A stretch of 64,000 nt of DNA from Gammaproteobacteria bacterium (lineage in GTDB: Bacteria; Pseudomonadota; Gammaproteobacteria; Pseudomonadales; Azotimanducaceae), in contig SMWF01000019.1 in NCBI GenBank assembly GCA_004357385.1, forward strand, positions 62,001 to 126,000, in the 5' to 3' direction. The notes beneath the pieces were generated by a model. The model was not told where the DNA came from and did no database searches. It saw only the letters and a list, made by a program, of their open reading frames with translations. The position numbers and the translations under genes are program-made. Every line of letters starts with the position of its first letter. Positions within the stretch are counted from its first letter, which is position 1. Shown piece by piece: positions 21,521 through 30,951 of this stretch.

Positions 21521-23290
21521 CTACTTGGGCAGATCGGACTCCGCGTCTGCGAGACCTTCCCAGTACGACTCCATATTCAGGTCGAATTGGGCATTTTCCA
21601 AGTAACCATCTAACATTCGGAATGTGAACTGGCTAAAGCTTTCGGTGTTACGTACCCGGCGCATTAGCTGCGCCTTGGTTTGAATACCTTGCCGTTGGAT
21701 CTGAACTTTGTGGGATTCATCGAAGGGAACCCGCGGGGTCAGCAGGGTAGCCGGTTGACCGATGATCGGCATTTCCGGCAATAACAGGCCTCGGGCGTGC
21801 TCGCGAATTCCGCCGCGTTTGCGCACCACGCGGACAGCCACCGGAATGGCACGAGGCGACAGCAACTCGAGGCCCATCAGCGTTTCCGCGTCGCTGTAGC
21901 GCAACCATCGCGCTACCGCCACACACCAACGCGCGTCGCTGCTTTCGCGCAGTGCCAACAGCTCGCCGGCGTAGATGCGCTCGTCGACCACGCTGGTGAG
22001 TTTGACCTGGAAGCCTGCGGGGCTGGTGTCGACCACCGTCGCATCCACAGTGCTGTAGCCTTGCGCGAGTTCAGGCTCTGCGGGAATTTCCGGGGTGTCT
22101 AGAATTCGCTCGGGATGCTCGATGTCGGGATTTTCCGGGAATTTCTCGCCGTGCAGGTCGAAGGCCTCGTCCCAGGCGTTTTCCGCGGCGATCGCTCGGG
22201 GTAGATCGTCGAGAAACGGGTTCAACTCGGGCTGGGGCATCGCCTCGGCTGACGCAAGCTGGCGCTCGAACTCCACGCCGCCGGAAAGATGAAAATGTAC
22301 CGAGCGCATGCCGGTACAGATCTTCATTGCGCCGGCAACCCGGCGGCGCCGGAATGTGCGCTTGCGCATCATGCTCCACGCGGTGACCAGGTGACGGAGC
22401 AGTCCTTCCTCCACATAGTCCGGTACGGGAATGTCGCAAGCGATCTCGTTGAGGTACGCCTCGAGTTCGTAGACCAGCCCATCGGTCCTGATACCGCGCA
22501 GTTCGCCCGTATCGGCGGAAAGTTCCCGATAAATTGGCGGTGCATCGAGGTCCAGATCGACGCGAAACAGGTCATCATCGTCGGGCAGATCGAGGGTCAC
22601 CCGCGGGGTCCACAACTCCAGCACATTGAAGGTCGCGTTCAGGTGAGTGTGCCGCAGCTGATTCGGGCGACACGTGCCGAGCAGTGCGATGCGCAGATAG
22701 GCATCCTGGACAGACAATTCCGCGGATTCATGGTTTTCGTCGTCGCTCCAGGACGACTGGGTGAATCCCAGACGTTCGGCCAGGCGGTAGAGCTGGTTCA
22801 GCTCGGCCCAGATTCCCGGGGGTGTGTTGGTGTGAATCTGGGTGGCGCGCAGCAGGGTGCGCGAGCAGTCGGACAATGCACGATGAGTGGCATGGCCGAT
22901 CAGGTCGAGCCGTACCGGGTCGTTGGAGTCGCTGGCCGCATCGCGGATCGTTGCTTTATAGCCGGCCGCGATGCCGATCTGCAGTTGTTGCGCGATCTGG
23001 GCGTAACCCTCGCCGCTATGCGGTGCGCCAAGCGCGCTGCGGTCTAGACGGGTGGATATATAGTGCACGAGGGTCCGGAGAATCTCGAGCAGTTCGAAGC
23101 GCAACTCCGGCTCTACCGCAAGACGCGCGACCTCCGTTACCGCCCGATGCAACCGTGCGGCGGTGTCGCTGGTGTTCGCCAGTGGCAGTTCGCCGGTCCA
23201 CGCTTCCAATGCGGCTGCATCGACGTCGCAGAAACTCAACGACGAAAGATCGGTGGCGGGCGCATCGAGCTGGATCGAAATACTCACCAT
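21521..23290 (-). CDS. PilZ-like domain protein upstream of fimX
   Basis: 589 residues, cytoplasmic, no signal peptide. The N-terminal 350 residues are helical and unassigned. The C-terminal part holds a PilZ-like strand set with VVDTSPAGF (a DxSxxG motif, about residue 418) and MGLELLS. The RxxxR c-di-GMP motif usually placed just before it is not visible. A basic patch RKRTFRRRRVAGAMK lies near residue 312. The gene comes after epmB and 34 bases before fimX on the same strand, so a role in the same pilus or c-di-GMP pathway is likely by context only. c-di-GMP binding is doubtful without the arginine motif. Confidence 0.65.
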   Translation of the reverse strand: MVSISIQLDAPATDLSSLSFCDVDAAALEAWTGELPLANTSDTAARLHRAVTEVARLAVEPELRFELLEILRTLVHYISTRLDRSALGAPHSGEGYAQIAQQLQIGIAAGYKATIRDAASDSNDPVRLDLIGHATHRALSDCSRTLLRATQIHTNTPPGIWAELNQLYRLAERLGFTQSSWSDDENHESAELSVQDAYLRIALLGTCRPNQLRHTHLNATFNVLELWTPRVTLDLPDDDDLFRVDLDLDAPPIYRELSADTGELRGIRTDGLVYELEAYLNEIACDIPVPDYVEEGLLRHLVTAWSMMRKRTFRRRRVAGAMKICTGMRSVHFHLSGGVEFERQLASAEAMPQPELNPFLDDLPRAIAAENAWDEAFDLHGEKFPENPDIEHPERILDTPEIPAEPELAQGYSTVDATVVDTSPAGFQVKLTSVVDERIYAGELLALRESSDARWCVAVARWLRYSDAETLMGLELLSPRAIPVAVRVVRKRGGIREHARGLLLPEMPIIGQPATLLTPRVPFDESHKVQIQRQGIQTKAQLMRRVRNTESFSQFTFRMLDGYLENAQFDLNMESYWEGLADAESDLPK

Positions 23291-23359
23291 CGGCGCACGG
23301 TCTGAAGGTCTCGGGGCCGGCCAGTATAGAGGAAAGTTCGTAAATCTTTCAGAGGGTTG

Positions 23360-24370
23360 TCACAGGAAGTTCAGAATTTCCTTGGCGGTCGCTCCCGGGA
23401 CTTCCCGGGCCAGTCTCGGTACCAGGTAACCCGGTAATGCGTCGCTCATTTGCCGCACAAGCTGGCGGGCGCGCTCTTCAGGTACATCGAAATGATGGGT
23501 GCCGGCCACCTTGTCGGGCATATGCAGGTAGTAAGGCAGCACGTGCTGCTGGTACAGCGCCTCGGAAAGCTGAATCAGGGCCTGGCAGTTGTCGTTCACG
23601 CCGCGCAGCAGAACGCTCTGATTAAGCAGCGTAATTCCGCTCGCATGCAGGGCTGTCAGCGCCGTACCCAGTAAATCGTCCAGTTCGTTGGGATGATTGA
23701 GGTGCAGCACCATACTGGTCGTCAACCGGGTCTGAGTGAGCAGATCCAGCAGTTCGGTGGTGACCCGTTGCGGAATGACGACGGGAACGCGGGTGTGGAA
23801 GCGCAACCAGCGGACGTGCGGAATTGCTTCGATCGCGCCCACCAGCCGTGCGAGCACGCTGTCCTTCAACATCAGCGGATCTCCGCCGGACAGGATGACT
23901 TCGCGGATCGTGGGGTTCGTTTCGATGTGCCGCAGGGAAGGAAACGACAGGTCCTGACGGTGTTCGGCGTATGGAAAGTGGCGTCGGAAGCAGTACCGGC
24001 AATGCACCGCGCAAACCGGGCTTGCGATCAGCAAGGCGCGCCCCGCATATTTCTGGATCAATCCGGGCGCGACGGTCACGGCCGCCTCCTCGAGCGGATC
24101 GGCGACGAACCCGGGGAAGTGCTCGCGTTCGACCCGTAGCGGCAGCACCTGGCGCAACAGCGGATCGTTCGGATCGCCCGGGCGCATGCGCGCGAGGAAC
24201 GGCATGGGTACCCGCATCTCGAAGGCCGCGTCGCGCTCGTAAGGCACACTCTCGGGGTCGAGATCCAGTCGAGTCAGAAGTTCGCGCGGGTCGCGGAGCG
24301 CCTCGCTCAAATGCCGCGGCCATTCGCTGGACTGCCACGGCACGGACTTCGACGGTATCATTGCGGGCAT
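23360..24370 (-). CDS. epmB: EF-P beta-lysylation protein EpmB (lysine 2,3-aminomutase family)
   Basis: Radical SAM, PLP-dependent enzyme that converts (S)-alpha-lysine to (R)-beta-lysine for modification of elongation factor P. The 336 residues carry the radical SAM cluster motif CAVHCRYC, FRRHFPYAEHRQDLSF, LSGGDPLMLKD and VLPYYLHMPDKVAGTHHF, whose lysine holds PLP in this family. The start ATG 24370 gives MPAMIPSKSVPW; ATG 24361 is three residues shorter. It is divergent from efp with only 27 bases between starts, the same arrangement as in E. coli, and is probably transcribed with the PilZ-like gene and fimX downstream. Confidence 0.93.
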   Translation of the reverse strand: MPAMIPSKSVPWQSSEWPRHLSEALRDPRELLTRLDLDPESVPYERDAAFEMRVPMPFLARMRPGDPNDPLLRQVLPLRVEREHFPGFVADPLEEAAVTVAPGLIQKYAGRALLIASPVCAVHCRYCFRRHFPYAEHRQDLSFPSLRHIETNPTIREVILSGGDPLMLKDSVLARLVGAIEAIPHVRWLRFHTRVPVVIPQRVTTELLDLLTQTRLTTSMVLHLNHPNELDDLLGTALTALHASGITLLNQSVLLRGVNDNCQALIQLSEALYQQHVLPYYLHMPDKVAGTHHFDVPEERARQLVRQMSDALPGYLVPRLAREVPGATAKEILNFL

Positions 24371-24397
24371 CGATGGACTCGGGCCAGGACCTAGCCA

Positions 24398-24964
24398 ATG
24401 GCGAGCTATTCTACCAACGAATTCAGAGCAGGACTGAAAGTGCTGCTGGAGGGGGACCCGTGCGCGATCGTCGAAAATGAATTCGTGAAACCGGGTAAGG
24501 GTCAGGCATTCAATCGGGTCAGGCTGCGCAACCTTAAGACCGGTCGCATCTGGGAGCGCACCTTCAAGTCCGGTGAGTCCCTGGAGGCGGCAGACGTGCT
24601 CGACGTCGACATGGAGTATCTGTACAGCGATGGTGAGTTCTGGCACTTCATGAAAACCGATGGCAGTTACGAACAACTCGGCGCAAGCGAGGCCGCGGTT
24701 GGGGATACCAGGCAATGGCTGAAAGAGCAGGAGAAGTACCAGGTCACGCTCTGGAACGATGATCCGATTGCGGTGACCGCGCCAAACTTCATTGAGCTGG
24801 AGGTGACCGAAACTGATCCGGGCGTGAAGGGTGATACCGCCCAGGGGGGCACCAAGCCCGCGACCCTGTCTACCGGCGCGGTCGTCAAAGTGCCACTGTT
24901 CATAACGATAGGCGAAATGCTGCGCGTCGATACGCGCACCGGCGAGTATGTGAGCCGCGCCTGA
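24398..24964 (+). CDS. efp: Elongation factor P
   Basis: Translation factor that rescues ribosomes stalled at polyproline stretches. The 188 residues are the standard length with three beta-barrel domains. The modified lysine is K34 in [10 protein letters not shown], as in E. coli EF-P, and both modifying enzymes are encoded next to it (epmA downstream, epmB divergent). The C-terminal [16 protein letters not shown] and TGEYVSRA segments are family signatures. epmA follows after 29 bases. Confidence 0.97.
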   Translation: MASYSTNEFRAGLKVLLEGDPCAIVENEFVKPGKGQAFNRVRLRNLKTGRIWERTFKSGESLEAADVLDVDMEYLYSDGEFWHFMKTDGSYEQLGASEAAVGDTRQWLKEQEKYQVTLWNDDPIAVTAPNFIELEVTETDPGVKGDTAQGGTKPATLSTGAVVKVPLFITIGEMLRVDTRTGEYVSRA

Positions 24965-24993
24965 TTCAATCGCCCGAATCAACGGGGAGCCGC

Positions 24994-25947
24994 ATGGGAG
25001 TGTCCGACTGGCGACCGACCTGCACGCTCGACGTGTTGCAGCAGCGCGCTGTCGCGGCGGCTGCGGTGCGCCACTTCTTCGCTGAACGCGACGTGCTGGA
25101 GGTACAAACCCCGGTGTTGTCCCAGGGGACGGGTACGGACCCCGCGCTCGACCCGCTGATTACCCGGATGGGTTCGACCACCTGGTATCTGCAGACCTCC
25201 CCGGAGTTTCACCTCAAGCGTCTGCTCGCGGCTGGCGCGCCGGACATCTACAGGTTCGGCCCGGTATTCCGCGCTGAGGAAGCAGGCCGGCAGCACAACC
25301 CCGAGTTCACGATGCTCGAATGGTATCGGCTGGGCGTCGAACTCGATCAGCTCATGGACGAAGTGGCGGCGCTGGTCGATACATTGCTTGGTTCCGCCGA
25401 GTACCGACGAGTCGCCTATGCGGATCTCGTGGAGCGGGAATTTGGCGTTGGACCCGATGCCGTGGCCGCTCGGCTGAACGCGGCGTTGGACGCAGGCGGA
25501 GTGGAAACGTCACCGGAGCTGGCCGCGTCCGATGCGGCTACCCTGATGGAGCTGGCGTTTGCGACGGCCTGTGCGCGGTTGGAACCCGGCCGGGTGTTCG
25601 TTACGGAATACCCGGCGAATCAGGCGGCGCTGGCGCGCACGGAAGTCCTCGCCGGCCGGGAAGTGGCGCGCCGTTTCGAGTTGATCATCGACGGGCTCGA
25701 GATTGCAAATGGGTACGACGAGCTGTGCGATGCGCAGCTGCTCGCTCGGCGCGCCGCGGCCGATCGTGTTCAGCGTCGGCGCGAAAGCCGCCCGAGCCCC
25801 GAGCTCGACAAACACCTGTTGGCAGCGCAACGGCACGGCTTACCACCGTGCGCCGGGGTGGCCGTGGGCTTTGATCGGCTGCTGATGCTGATGTTGGGGG
25901 TCGACGATATCGGCGACGTGATGCCGTTCAGCGCGGCGAATGCGTGA
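24994..25947 (+). CDS. epmA: EF-P--(R)-beta-lysine ligase EpmA (GenX/PoxA)
   Basis: A paralogue of lysyl-tRNA synthetase that attaches beta-lysine to K34 of EF-P. The 317 residues contain only the class II catalytic core and lack the tRNA anticodon domain. Visible motifs are TSPEFHLKRLL and FRAEEAGRQHNPEFTMLEW (motif 2) and the C-terminal GVAVGFDRLLML (motif 3). The ATG at 24994 has no strong Shine-Dalgarno but begins family homology. It ends in a 20-base convergent overlap with psd. Confidence 0.95.
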   Translation: MGVSDWRPTCTLDVLQQRAVAAAAVRHFFAERDVLEVQTPVLSQGTGTDPALDPLITRMGSTTWYLQTSPEFHLKRLLAAGAPDIYRFGPVFRAEEAGRQHNPEFTMLEWYRLGVELDQLMDEVAALVDTLLGSAEYRRVAYADLVEREFGVGPDAVAARLNAALDAGGVETSPELAASDAATLMELAFATACARLEPGRVFVTEYPANQAALARTEVLAGREVARRFELIIDGLEIANGYDELCDAQLLARRAAADRVQRRRESRPSPELDKHLLAAQRHGLPPCAGVAVGFDRLLMLMLGVDDIGDVMPFSAANA

Positions 25948-26764
25948 TCTGACCGAGCACAGAACCCACCCGTACGGGTTGTTCCAGGGTAAGCGAAGTG
26001 GGGCTGACGGTGCCTGGGCCGAGCAGCAGGATCACCGTCGAACCCAGTAGGAAACGCCCGATCTCTGCGCCCCGCGCAAAGGGGATGTCGTAGCGGCGTT
26101 CCCGATGTTCGCGATACGGCGAGACCGGCCCGTCCCACACCGTTTCGATGCTGGCCACAATCAATGCACCCACCAGTACCACCGCCATGGGCCCCGCCGG
26201 GGTGTCGAATTCGCAGACCAGCCGTTCGTTGCAGCAGAATAGACGCGGAACGCTGGCTTCGGTCGTTGTGTTGACCGAGAACAGCTCACCGGGAATCTCA
26301 CGGGTGCGCCGCAAGGTGCCGGCGAACGGCAGATGAACGCGATGATAGTCGCGCGGTGCGAGGTAGATGGTCGCGAACCAGCCGCCGTCGAGCAAAGCCG
26401 CGAGTCCGTCATCGCCTAACAGCTCGGCACAGGCGTAGGCTGTACCCTTGGCCTGGATGAGCTGGCCCTTCTCGATGATCCCGAACTGACTCAGGGTACC
26501 GTCGGCGGGACTGATGAGTTCATCGCCGCAGCCGTCGAACCGGCGTGCCCCGGATGCAAGTTCGCGGGTAAAGAAATCGTTGAACGATCGATAATCCCGC
26601 GGGTTGCGGCGTGCCGCGTCATCGAGCCTCACGCCATAGACGCGGCTGAAAGTGTCGATCATGGCGTGGCTCAGAAACGGGGATTCGGAGGCGGCGAGTC
26701 GGCCAAGCAAACGCGACAAGCCATGTCTGGGCAGCAACTGCTGCAACTGCAGGAATACATTCAT
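25928..26764 (-). CDS. psd: Phosphatidylserine decarboxylase proenzyme
   Basis: Makes phosphatidylethanolamine from phosphatidylserine at the inner membrane. The 278-residue proenzyme ends with the self-cleavage motif LGST, where S242 should become the pyruvoyl group of the alpha chain. PRDYHRVHLPFAG and ISPADG carry the catalytic His and Asp of the family. The ATG overlaps the rhdA stop (ATGA), so translation is probably coupled. The last 20 bases overlap the convergent epmA. Confidence 0.95.
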   Translation of the reverse strand: MNVFLQLQQLLPRHGLSRLLGRLAASESPFLSHAMIDTFSRVYGVRLDDAARRNPRDYRSFNDFFTRELASGARRFDGCGDELISPADGTLSQFGIIEKGQLIQAKGTAYACAELLGDDGLAALLDGGWFATIYLAPRDYHRVHLPFAGTLRRTREIPGELFSVNTTTEASVPRLFCCNERLVCEFDTPAGPMAVVLVGALIVASIETVWDGPVSPYREHRERRYDIPFARGAEIGRFLLGSTVILLLGPGTVSPTSLTLEQPVRVGSVLGQITHSPR

Positions 26765-27570
26765 GGGCCTTCGCCGGTGACGATTGGCGTATCGTCACGG
26801 TTCCCCCACTCCGCCCAGGAGCCGTGATAGGCGCGCGGCGCGGGAAACCCCAGCAATCGGGCGACTAGGTAAGACAAGCCGGATCGATGGTGCGTCTGGC
26901 AGTAGGTAATCAGCGGTCGGTTGCGGTCGATGCCGTGTTCGGCGAGGACCGTCTCGAGCCCTTCCCGCAGACGCCAGCCGTGATCAGGGTCCATGAGTTC
27001 CAGCCAGTCCAGGTTGACCGCGCCGGGAATGTGTCCCCCGCGCTTCGCGGCCAGCTTCGTACCGACGTACTCGGCTCTTGATCGGACGTCCCAGATGCAC
27101 GTTCCGCCTTTGTCGATCGCGGCCAGCACGTCCTGTGCCTCGGCGATCGGTCCGCTGTCGATGGCCAACGAAACGTCGGTCGGGGCAGGGGTGTGGGATT
27201 CGTTTACCAGGGGGCATCCCGCCTGATGCCAGGCGTGTAGACCGCCGTTCAGATAGCCCCAGTGGCTGTGGCCAATCACGTCGAGGGTCCAGAGAAATCG
27301 GCCTGCCCAGCCGCCCCCCTCGTCGTCGTAGGCAATGATGGCGAGCTCGCGTCGATAGCCCAGGCTGCGGAACAGTTCGTTCAGCCGATCGATGTCGGGT
27401 AGCTGCCCGGTCGCCGGCGGTACGCCGCTGATCAGCTGCGCCGGAGTCACCAGCGCCGCGCCGGGTATGTGCCCGTGCGAATAGGTTGCCGCGTCGCCGA
27501 CGTGAACCAACAGGGCGTTTTCAGCGGTCAGCGTCTGCTGCAGCTGATCGGGTTCGATGAGACGGTTCAT
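26761..27570 (-). CDS. rhdA: Thiosulfate sulfurtransferase (rhodanese) RhdA
   Basis: Two-domain rhodanese, 269 residues. The N-terminal domain is inactive (about residues 1-130). The C-terminal domain carries the active-site loop CQTHHRSG with catalytic C224. This loop, rather than CRKGV or CGSGV, is the one described for RhdA of Azotobacter and Pseudomonas and marks a thiosulfate- or persulfide-handling enzyme. It overlaps psd by four bases; the rhdA-psd pair is also adjacent in Pseudomonas. It is divergent from orn. Confidence 0.9.
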   Translation of the reverse strand: MNRLIEPDQLQQTLTAENALLVHVGDAATYSHGHIPGAALVTPAQLISGVPPATGQLPDIDRLNELFRSLGYRRELAIIAYDDEGGGWAGRFLWTLDVIGHSHWGYLNGGLHAWHQAGCPLVNESHTPAPTDVSLAIDSGPIAEAQDVLAAIDKGGTCIWDVRSRAEYVGTKLAAKRGGHIPGAVNLDWLELMDPDHGWRLREGLETVLAEHGIDRNRPLITYCQTHHRSGLSYLVARLLGFPAPRAYHGSWAEWGNRDDTPIVTGEGP

Positions 27571-27689
27571 GTTCTAAGCCAGGGTACGCGCCGCGGGATG
27601 ATACAACGGGCCGGTACTCGGAACAGGTCGGCTGCAAGGCGTCGAGCACTCGATTATCCTTGGCTGCATGGTTCGAATGGGAAGTTCGC

Positions 27690-28229
27690 GTGGCCGATGA
27701 TCTGATCTGGATGGACCTCGAAATGACCGGGCTCGACCCGGAGGTCAACGTGATCCTTGAAATGGCCACGATCGTGACCGACTCCGAGCTCAACGTGATT
27801 GCCGAGGGGCCGGTGGTGGTGGTCCGTCAGCCCGAGGAAAAGCTTGCGGAGATGGATGAGTGGAACGTCTCGCACCACACCGCGTCAGGGCTGCTGAAAC
27901 GTGTCCGGCAAGACGGCGTGTCACCGGCCGAGGCGGAAGCGGTGACCCTGGCGTTTCTCGAGGCACACGCACAGCAGAGCCGCTCGCCCTTGTGCGGCAA
28001 CACCATCTGGCAGGATCGGCGATTTCTCGCGCGCTACATGCCGACGCTGGAGTCGTTTCTGCACTATCGAATGATCGATGTCAGCAGCATCAAAGAGTTG
28101 GTCGCGCGGTGGCGGCCGGATCTCGTCGATGGTTTCAGCAAGCGCGGCGAACACCTCGCGCTGGCGGACGTGCGTGAATCGATTGCCGAACTGGCCTACT
28201 ACCGGGACCACTTCTTCAAACTCGATTGA
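27690..28229 (+). CDS. orn: Oligoribonuclease
   Basis: 3'-to-5' exoribonuclease that degrades 2-5-mers of RNA, including the pGpG from c-di-GMP breakdown. The 179 residues are the normal length and show the DEDDh exonuclease motifs [10 protein letters not shown] (D9, E11), [10 protein letters not shown] and [12 protein letters not shown] chose GTG 27690 because homology starts with [11 protein letters not shown] and GGAAG... lies just upstream (GGGAAG at 27679-27684); a TTG 10 codons earlier would add residues with no homology. It stands alone on the plus strand, convergent with queG. Confidence 0.94.
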   Translation: MADDLIWMDLEMTGLDPEVNVILEMATIVTDSELNVIAEGPVVVVRQPEEKLAEMDEWNVSHHTASGLLKRVRQDGVSPAEAEAVTLAFLEAHAQQSRSPLCGNTIWQDRRFLARYMPTLESFLHYRMIDVSSIKELVARWRPDLVDGFSKRGEHLALADVRESIAELAYYRDHFFKLD

Positions 28230-28268
28230 TCTCTTCGCGACAACCGGCCCCGGCCGCTCGCGTGCCGC

Positions 28269-29384
28269 TCACTGCGCGCTGGCAGCTGCTCTTTTGCGGC
28301 GCTGTTCGCCCAGTGCCCAATCGATGTGTTCGCGCACCATTTGCTCACTACCGGCCTCGCTGCTGCCGGAGGCGTCGGATCCGGCACGGTTCGAGCCATC
28401 GCGTCGTGCGCTCAGGGCCGCCACTATCAGTGGATCGTAGTCGGCGTTTCCCAGCGCCACCGCCAGGTTTCGGGACCATTGGCGGTAGTTGATTCGACGG
28501 ATGGCCGAACCCTCCGTATGGCTGAGGAATTCGGCCTCATTCCAAAGGAATAAGTCGATGAGGGTGGCGTCGTCGAGACCGTGGCGCGGCGCAAAATCAG
28601 CTTCGGCACTGGCACGGGCATAGCGGTTCCACGGGCACACCAGCTGACAATCGTCGCAGCCGAACACGCGATTGCCGATCGAGCGGCGCAGGTCCTCCGG
28701 AATCGGATCGTGGCTTTCGATGGTCAAGTACGAGATGCAGCGCCGCGCGTCGAGTTGGCGGGGTCCGACGATCGCCTGGGTTGGGCAGACATTGATGCAT
28801 GCCACGCAGCGGCCGCAATGGTCCTCGGTTTCCGCTGCATCGACGGGCAGCGGTAGGTTGGTGTAGATCTCGCCCAGGAAGAACCAGGATCCGGCGTCGC
28901 GGGTCAGCAGCAAGGTGTGTTTGCCTATCCAGCCGAGTCCGGCTTTCTGGCCCAGCGCCTTTTCCAGCACGGGTGCGCTGTCGGTGAACGCACGACAGTT
29001 TGCGCCGACCGCCGTTTCCTGGATTCGCGCGGCTAGTTTTGCAAGGCGCCGCCGCAGCACCTTGTGGTAGTCGCGGCCGAGTGCATAGCGCGACACGTAG
29101 GCACGTCGGGAGTCCTTGAGAATGGTGAGCGGTTGGGTGTCGGGGGCCAGATAGTCCATGCGCGCGCTGATTACCCGGATCGTGTCCGGCAGCAGGGAGG
29201 CCGGGTCGAGGCGAGCCTCCAGGTTGCGGCTCAGGTAGCCCATCGACCCGGCAAAGCCACGCGCCAGCCAACGACGAACCCGCTCGGACTGATCGGAGAC
29301 ATCGGCTTCACAAATGCCGAGCTGCTGGAAGCCCAGTTCCCGGCCCCAACGTTTTATGTCACCGGCAAGGGTGTCGAAGTCCAT
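28269..29384 (-). CDS. queG: Epoxyqueuosine reductase QueG
   Basis: Reduces epoxyqueuosine to queuosine in tRNA using cobalamin and two [4Fe-4S] clusters. The 371 residues show the ferredoxin-like cysteine sets CGRCVACINVCP and CDDCQLVCPWN and the upstream TDSAPVLEKALGQKAGLGWIG. The ATG 29384 opens MDFDTLAGDIKRWGRELGF; upstream in-frame ATGs belong to the divergent promoter region. The last 50 residues include a Ser/Ala/Gly-rich linker and a short helical tail. It faces nnr across a 61-base gap. Confidence 0.94.
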   Translation of the reverse strand: MDFDTLAGDIKRWGRELGFQQLGICEADVSDQSERVRRWLARGFAGSMGYLSRNLEARLDPASLLPDTIRVISARMDYLAPDTQPLTILKDSRRAYVSRYALGRDYHKVLRRRLAKLAARIQETAVGANCRAFTDSAPVLEKALGQKAGLGWIGKHTLLLTRDAGSWFFLGEIYTNLPLPVDAAETEDHCGRCVACINVCPTQAIVGPRQLDARRCISYLTIESHDPIPEDLRRSIGNRVFGCDDCQLVCPWNRYARASAEADFAPRHGLDDATLIDLFLWNEAEFLSHTEGSAIRRINYRQWSRNLAVALGNADYDPLIVAALSARRDGSNRAGSDASGSSEAGSEQMVREHIDWALGEQRRKRAAASAQ

Positions 29385-29398
29385 GACCTGCGTTCGTC

Positions 29399-29404
29399 TA
29401 TAAT
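29399..29404 (+). promoter_or_regulatory. Consensus -10 box in the queG/nnr divergent gap
   Basis: A perfect TATAAT lies 41 bases before the nnr GTG and inside the 61-base gap to queG. No good -35 is found at 16-18 bases upstream on the plus strand. Read on the minus strand the same bases give ATTATA, so it could serve either gene. Confidence 0.35.
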
Positions 29405-29445
29405 AAGGGTGCGGCACCGTAACAGCCGGACCGAAGGGTAAGATC

Positions 29446-30951
29446 GTGCCCCAGCAAATATCCCCACTGCCCAGTCGCCTGTACTCCGGTGCCCAATCAC
29501 GCCGGTTCGATTCGATCGCAATCGATGAACATGGTATCCCGGGCATCGTGTTGATGAAACGTGCGGGCCAGGCGGCGTTCGATGCGTTATGCAGTACCTG
29601 GCCGGGCACCGCGAGGATTACCGTGTTGTGTGGCAAAGGCAACAACGCCGGCGACGGCTACATCATCGCGGGGCTCGCCGGGAACCAGGGAATGGATGTG
29701 CAGCTGGTACAACTGGGCGCTACGTCGCAGTTGCAGGGCGATGCCGGACTGGCCCGCGACTGGGCCATCGATCAGGGCATCGTGGCGATCGAGATTGATG
29801 CGGACGCACCCGAGTTCGTGGTGGAGGGGGACGTCATAGTCGACGCTCTGCTCGGCACGGGGCTGAGCGGTGACGTCAGGCCGGGCTATGCCCAGGCCGT
29901 TGCGTTGGTGAATGCAGACGCCGCACCAGTACTTGCAGTCGATGTGCCGTCGGGTGTGTGTGCCGACACCGGACGGGTCCTGGGAACCGCGGTTCGCGCC
30001 GATCTGACGGTCACCTTCATCGGCGTGAAACAGGGTTTGTGCACCGGCGCCGCGATTGAGTACGTCGGCGGGGTCCGGTACGCGGATCTGGACGTGCCCG
30101 AGGCTGTGTTTGCGGGGGAACGAGGTATCGAGGTGCTCGACTGGCCGTCGTTGCGACGCGCGCTGGGCGAACGAGCGGGCAATGCATACAAGAACAGCTT
30201 CGGCCATGTGCTGATCGTTGGCGGCGATGCCGGCATGGGCGGCGCCGTGGCGCTTGCCGGCGAGGCGGCGTTGCGCTGCGGTGCCGGTCTGGTCAGCATC
30301 GTTACCCGGCCCGAACATGTCGCGCCGGTTCTCGCGCGGCGTCCGGAACTGATGGTGGTGGGTACCGACACGCCTGCCCGGGTCGAGGAATGCCTGGCCC
30401 GGGCCGACGTAGTCGCGGTCGGTCCGGGACTGGGCCGGGGCGCGTGGGGGCAGCGCTTGCTGGAGCGGGTCTTCGAGACCGGCAAACCGTGTGTCATCGA
30501 CGCTGATGCGTTGAACCTGATGGCCCAGGCAGGCCTCGACATTCCCGATGCCAGCGTTCTCACGCCCCACCCGGGCGAAGCGGCGCGCCTGCTTGGCAGC
30601 GACAATCAGACCGTTCAGGCCGATCGGTTGGGCGCTGCGCGAGATCTGGCGGCACGCTATCAGGCGACGGTGGTACTCAAGGGTGCGGGCACTTTGATCA
30701 CCGAACCGGATGGTGCGGCGGGCATCTGTCTGTTGGGCAATCCGGGCATGGCGACGGCCGGCATGGGTGACGTGTTGACTGGGATCATCGCCGGGCTGAG
30801 CGGCCGGATGTCGGTCCGCGAGGCGGCCCGCGTGGGAACCTGTCTGCACAGCGCGGCGGCTGACCGGGTGGTCGCGAGCCGCGGTGAACGCGGCCTGATT
30901 GCCGCGGATGTGGTCGAAGCGTTGGTGGCCGAATTGAATGCCGAATCATGA
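29446..30951 (+). CDS. nnr: Bifunctional NAD(P)H-hydrate repair enzyme Nnr
   Basis: Repairs damaged NADH and NADPH. The N-terminal YjeF_N domain (about residues 10-215) epimerises the hydrates and contains GKGNNAGDGY. The C-terminal ribokinase-like domain (about 230-495) is the ADP-dependent dehydratase, with TPHPGEAARL and NPGMATAGMGDVLTG. The 501 residues match the usual fused form. The start is GTG 29446. tsaE overlaps its stop by four bases (ATGA). Confidence 0.95.
   Translation: MPQQISPLPSRLYSGAQSRRFDSIAIDEHGIPGIVLMKRAGQAAFDALCSTWPGTARITVLCGKGNNAGDGYIIAGLAGNQGMDVQLVQLGATSQLQGDAGLARDWAIDQGIVAIEIDADAPEFVVEGDVIVDALLGTGLSGDVRPGYAQAVALVNADAAPVLAVDVPSGVCADTGRVLGTAVRADLTVTFIGVKQGLCTGAAIEYVGGVRYADLDVPEAVFAGERGIEVLDWPSLRRALGERAGNAYKNSFGHVLIVGGDAGMGGAVALAGEAALRCGAGLVSIVTRPEHVAPVLARRPELMVVGTDTPARVEECLARADVVAVGPGLGRGAWGQRLLERVFETGKPCVIDADALNLMAQAGLDIPDASVLTPHPGEAARLLGSDNQTVQADRLGAARDLAARYQATVVLKGAGTLITEPDGAAGICLLGNPGMATAGMGDVLTGIIAGLSGRMSVREAARVGTCLHSAAADRVVASRGERGLIAADVVEALVAELNAES

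Noticed and set aside
29587-30849. 420-codon frame on the minus strand opposite nnr
   Set aside because: No motifs and complete overlap with a well-supported gene.
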